A stretch of DNA of 7,335 nucleotides from an uncultured Carnobacteriaceae bacterium (GTDB taxonomy: Bacteria > Bacillota > Bacilli > Lactobacillales > Aerococcaceae): positions 1 through 7,335 of the forward strand of contig CALHVK010000012.1 of the NCBI GenBank assembly GCA_938039195.1, read 5' to 3'. Under the pieces are notes generated by a model. The model saw only the letters and a list, made by a program, of their open reading frames with translations, had not been told where the DNA came from and searched no databases. Made by a program: the position numbers and the translations under genes. Numbering within the stretch: position 1 is the stretch's first letter; each line of letters starts with the position of its first letter. Below are positions 6,528 through 7,335 of the stretch, in pieces.

Positions 6528-6537
6528 GCGTTTTCAA
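6522..6537 (-). promoter_or_regulatory. cre-like (CcpA) element overlapping the -35 box, site 1
   Basis: TTGAAAACGCTTGACA matches 12 of the first 12 positions of the cre consensus WTGAAARCGYTTWNN and only fails at the next W. It overlaps the -35 box of the pfbA promoter. It is a better match than the sister site at 960-975. CcpA binding here would place the operon under glucose repression, as expected for galactose or glycan use genes. Confidence 0.6.
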
Positions 6538-6569
6538 AACTGCTCATTTATATACTAAATCAAAGTAAC

Positions 6570-6598
6570 AAAAAAGAATGTTGATCATCAACATTCTT
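6570..6598 (-). terminator. Intrinsic terminator after the PH-like membrane protein gene
   Basis: A near-perfect hairpin has arms at 6574-6585 and 6587-6598 (12 complementary bases each, realistically an 11-bp stem with a 3-nt loop). On the minus strand it is followed by TTTTTT (6570-6575), partly within the stem. It begins 19 nt after the stop codon of the gene at 6618-7025. On the plus strand no T run follows, so it works for minus-strand transcripts only. The stem is AT-rich, so termination may be incomplete. It separates the two right-hand membrane protein genes from the pfbA promoter. Confidence 0.8.
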
Positions 6599-6617
6599 CT
6601 TCACGCTATTTTTATTC

Positions 6618-7025
6618 TTAGTTCTTCTGAATTCGTATTGGATACCGCTTCACGGCTTGAGGTAACTCTTCCAGCAACGCATCATTGGCTTTGGTTTTTC
6701 CCATGAAGAACATCGTCGTTGTGCCGTCCTTTTGTTCAATGATGACGACATAACGGGCTCCCCCACCTTTTCTTCCTCGCATGAAATCAATCGAAATCCG
6801 GCGAATCGATGCAAGAGGAATACGACGTTTTTTGAAGCAGAACGCCACGTGAATGTAAAATGTTCCTTTTGCGATATGAAACGGTGCAGTAAATGGACCT
6901 CCACTCTGTTTTGCGGCTATCCACCGGCGAACGAAAATAACAAGCACACATGTCGCTATGAATGCAATACTCGCCGGGAATACTAGCGGAACCCCAAATC
7001 CCACTCCAAATTCTATTGTTGCCAT
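6618..7025 (-). CDS. Small membrane protein with bacterial PH-like domain, 135 aa, function unknown
   Basis: The protein has one N-terminal membrane helix (about residues 8-33, ending in VRRW) and a C-terminal domain of about 90 residues. The domain's pattern, a strand GTFYIHV, a basic turn KKRRIPLASIRRIS, then YVVIIEQKDGTTTMFFMG and a final helix DALLEELPQAVKRY, resembles bacterial PH domains of small membrane proteins. The domain is predicted to be cytoplasmic because the helix is followed by positive charges. The start ATG at 7023-7025 has AAAGGTG 8 nt upstream. The gene follows the 66-aa membrane protein gene by 15 bp and ends at a terminator, so the two form a short operon unrelated in regulation to pfbA. 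The family match is by pattern only and I do not recognise a named gene. Confidence 0.72.
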   Translation of the reverse strand: MATIEFGVGFGVPLVFPASIAFIATCVLVIFVRRWIAAKQSGGPFTAPFHIAKGTFYIHVAFCFKKRRIPLASIRRISIDFMRGRKGGGARYVVIIEQKDGTTTMFFMGKTKANDALLEELPQAVKRYPIRIQKN

Positions 7026-7040
7026 CGTCGCATCACCTTT

Positions 7041-7241
7041 CTACCTTTCTTCGCTTTGACTTTTCATACTCTTTGTAAGAGCCCACAATGCTCCAGCTAT
7101 CAATAAGACTCCAACAACAAATAACGGACCTTCTAACGCTTTAATCTCTTGCATAAACGGTACGACATACATGCTGAGTTCTACTAAAATCACTCCAATT
7201 AGTATCAAAGTAAAAGTAAGAATTTTCCCTTTTTTAGACAT
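7041..7241 (-). CDS. Small two-helix membrane protein, 66 aa, function unknown
   Basis: The protein has two predicted membrane helices (about residues 7-30 and 37-57) joined by a short loop, with a basic N-terminus (MSKKGK) and a polar charged tail (SMKSQSEER). Both ends should face the cytoplasm. A modest AAAGGG ribosome binding site lies about 9 nt before the ATG. It precedes the PH-like membrane protein gene by 15 bp, so the two probably form a transcription unit and may work together in the membrane. Upstream, TAAGAT (minus strand, near 7287-7292) could be a -10 box but no convincing -35 accompanies it. I do not recognise the family. Confidence 0.7.
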   Translation of the reverse strand: MSKKGKILTFTLILIGVILVELSMYVVPFMQEIKALEGPLFVVGVLLIAGALWALTKSMKSQSEER

Positions 7242-7288
7242 CGACTTCTACCCTTTCTTTATTGATGAGTTGTCATTCTATCTCTATC

Positions 7289-7335
7289 TTACCGAGCTTT
7301 TTTATTTTTTTCCACCGCTTTTAAGTAAGTTTTAA
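7289..7335 (-). CDS. Possible C-terminal tail of an upstream gene (partial)
   Basis: One minus-strand frame is open from the right edge to a TAA at 7289-7291 and would read KTYLKAVEKNKKAR, a Lys-rich ending typical of a soluble protein. The other two frames contain stops within the first 15 bases. With only 14 codons visible this could also be non-coding. If real, it ends 47 bp before the 66-aa membrane protein gene, with no hairpin between them, and might belong to the same operon. Confidence 0.35.
   Translation of the reverse strand, partial: KTYLKAVEKNKKAR

Noticed and set aside
6574..6598. Hairpin as a bidirectional terminator or operator
   Set aside because: A T run follows only on the minus strand, no convergent plus-strand gene exists, and the sequence is unrelated to the operator palindrome.
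6650..6986. Overlapping open frames on both strands (84 codons each) in the PH-like gene
   Set aside because: Both are shadows of the 135-aa frame; their translations are Ser/Arg/Lys/Cys-rich without domain pattern, while the 135-aa frame has a clear membrane helix and strand pattern.
1..7335. CRISPR array, insertion sequence, tRNA or rRNA
   Set aside because: I saw no direct repeat series, transposase-like protein, terminal inverted repeats or tRNA cloverleaf; nearly all sequence is accounted for by protein-coding genes.

Overview
The window comes from a low-GC Gram-positive bacterium, most likely a member of the Lactobacillales. The evidence is the AT-rich sequence, strong AGGAGG-type ribosome binding sites, a YSIRK-like signal peptide with an LPXTG sortase signal, a lipobox lipoprotein and the Firmicutes-type (class II) GalT. 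A Granulicatella- or Streptococcus-like commensal of the mouth or airway would fit. This is inferred from protein character alone; no genus marker is present.

Every gene I can support lies on the minus strand, so transcription runs from right to left. At the right edge (about 7335-6570) there is a possible 3' tail of an unknown gene, then a 66-residue two-helix membrane protein and a 135-residue membrane protein with a PH-like domain, closed by a hairpin-plus-T-run terminator. Next comes a catabolic block. Promoter 1 (6499-6527) drives a PfbA-like LPXTG surface protein with a parallel beta-helix. This is followed by a PP2C-like phosphatase (11-bp overlap), galT (53-bp gap) and galE (11-bp gap). 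After galE, with no visible terminator, Promoter 2 (937-965) drives a DUF1868 2H phosphoesterase and then the start of an ABC-importer solute-binding lipoprotein that runs off the left edge.

The main result is regulatory. Both promoters have consensus-like -35 and -10 boxes with 17-bp spacers. Both carry a nearly identical CcpA-like element over the -35 box (14 of 16 bases shared) and the same perfect 14-bp palindrome TGACACCGGTGTCA just downstream of the -10 box. This is the architecture of a LacI-family local repressor plus carbon catabolite control. The surface beta-helix protein, the Leloir enzymes, the phosphatase, the 2H phosphoesterase and the importer therefore look like one sugar-responsive regulon. 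From memory, pneumococcus has a similar neighbourhood around pfbA (galE-2/galT-2, an ABC transporter and a LacI regulator), which suggests a conserved system. A reasonable but unproven reading is that PfbA binds or processes a galactose-containing host glycan, the ABC system imports a product, and GalT/GalE handle the galactose part. The roles of the PP2C-like and 2H proteins are unknown.
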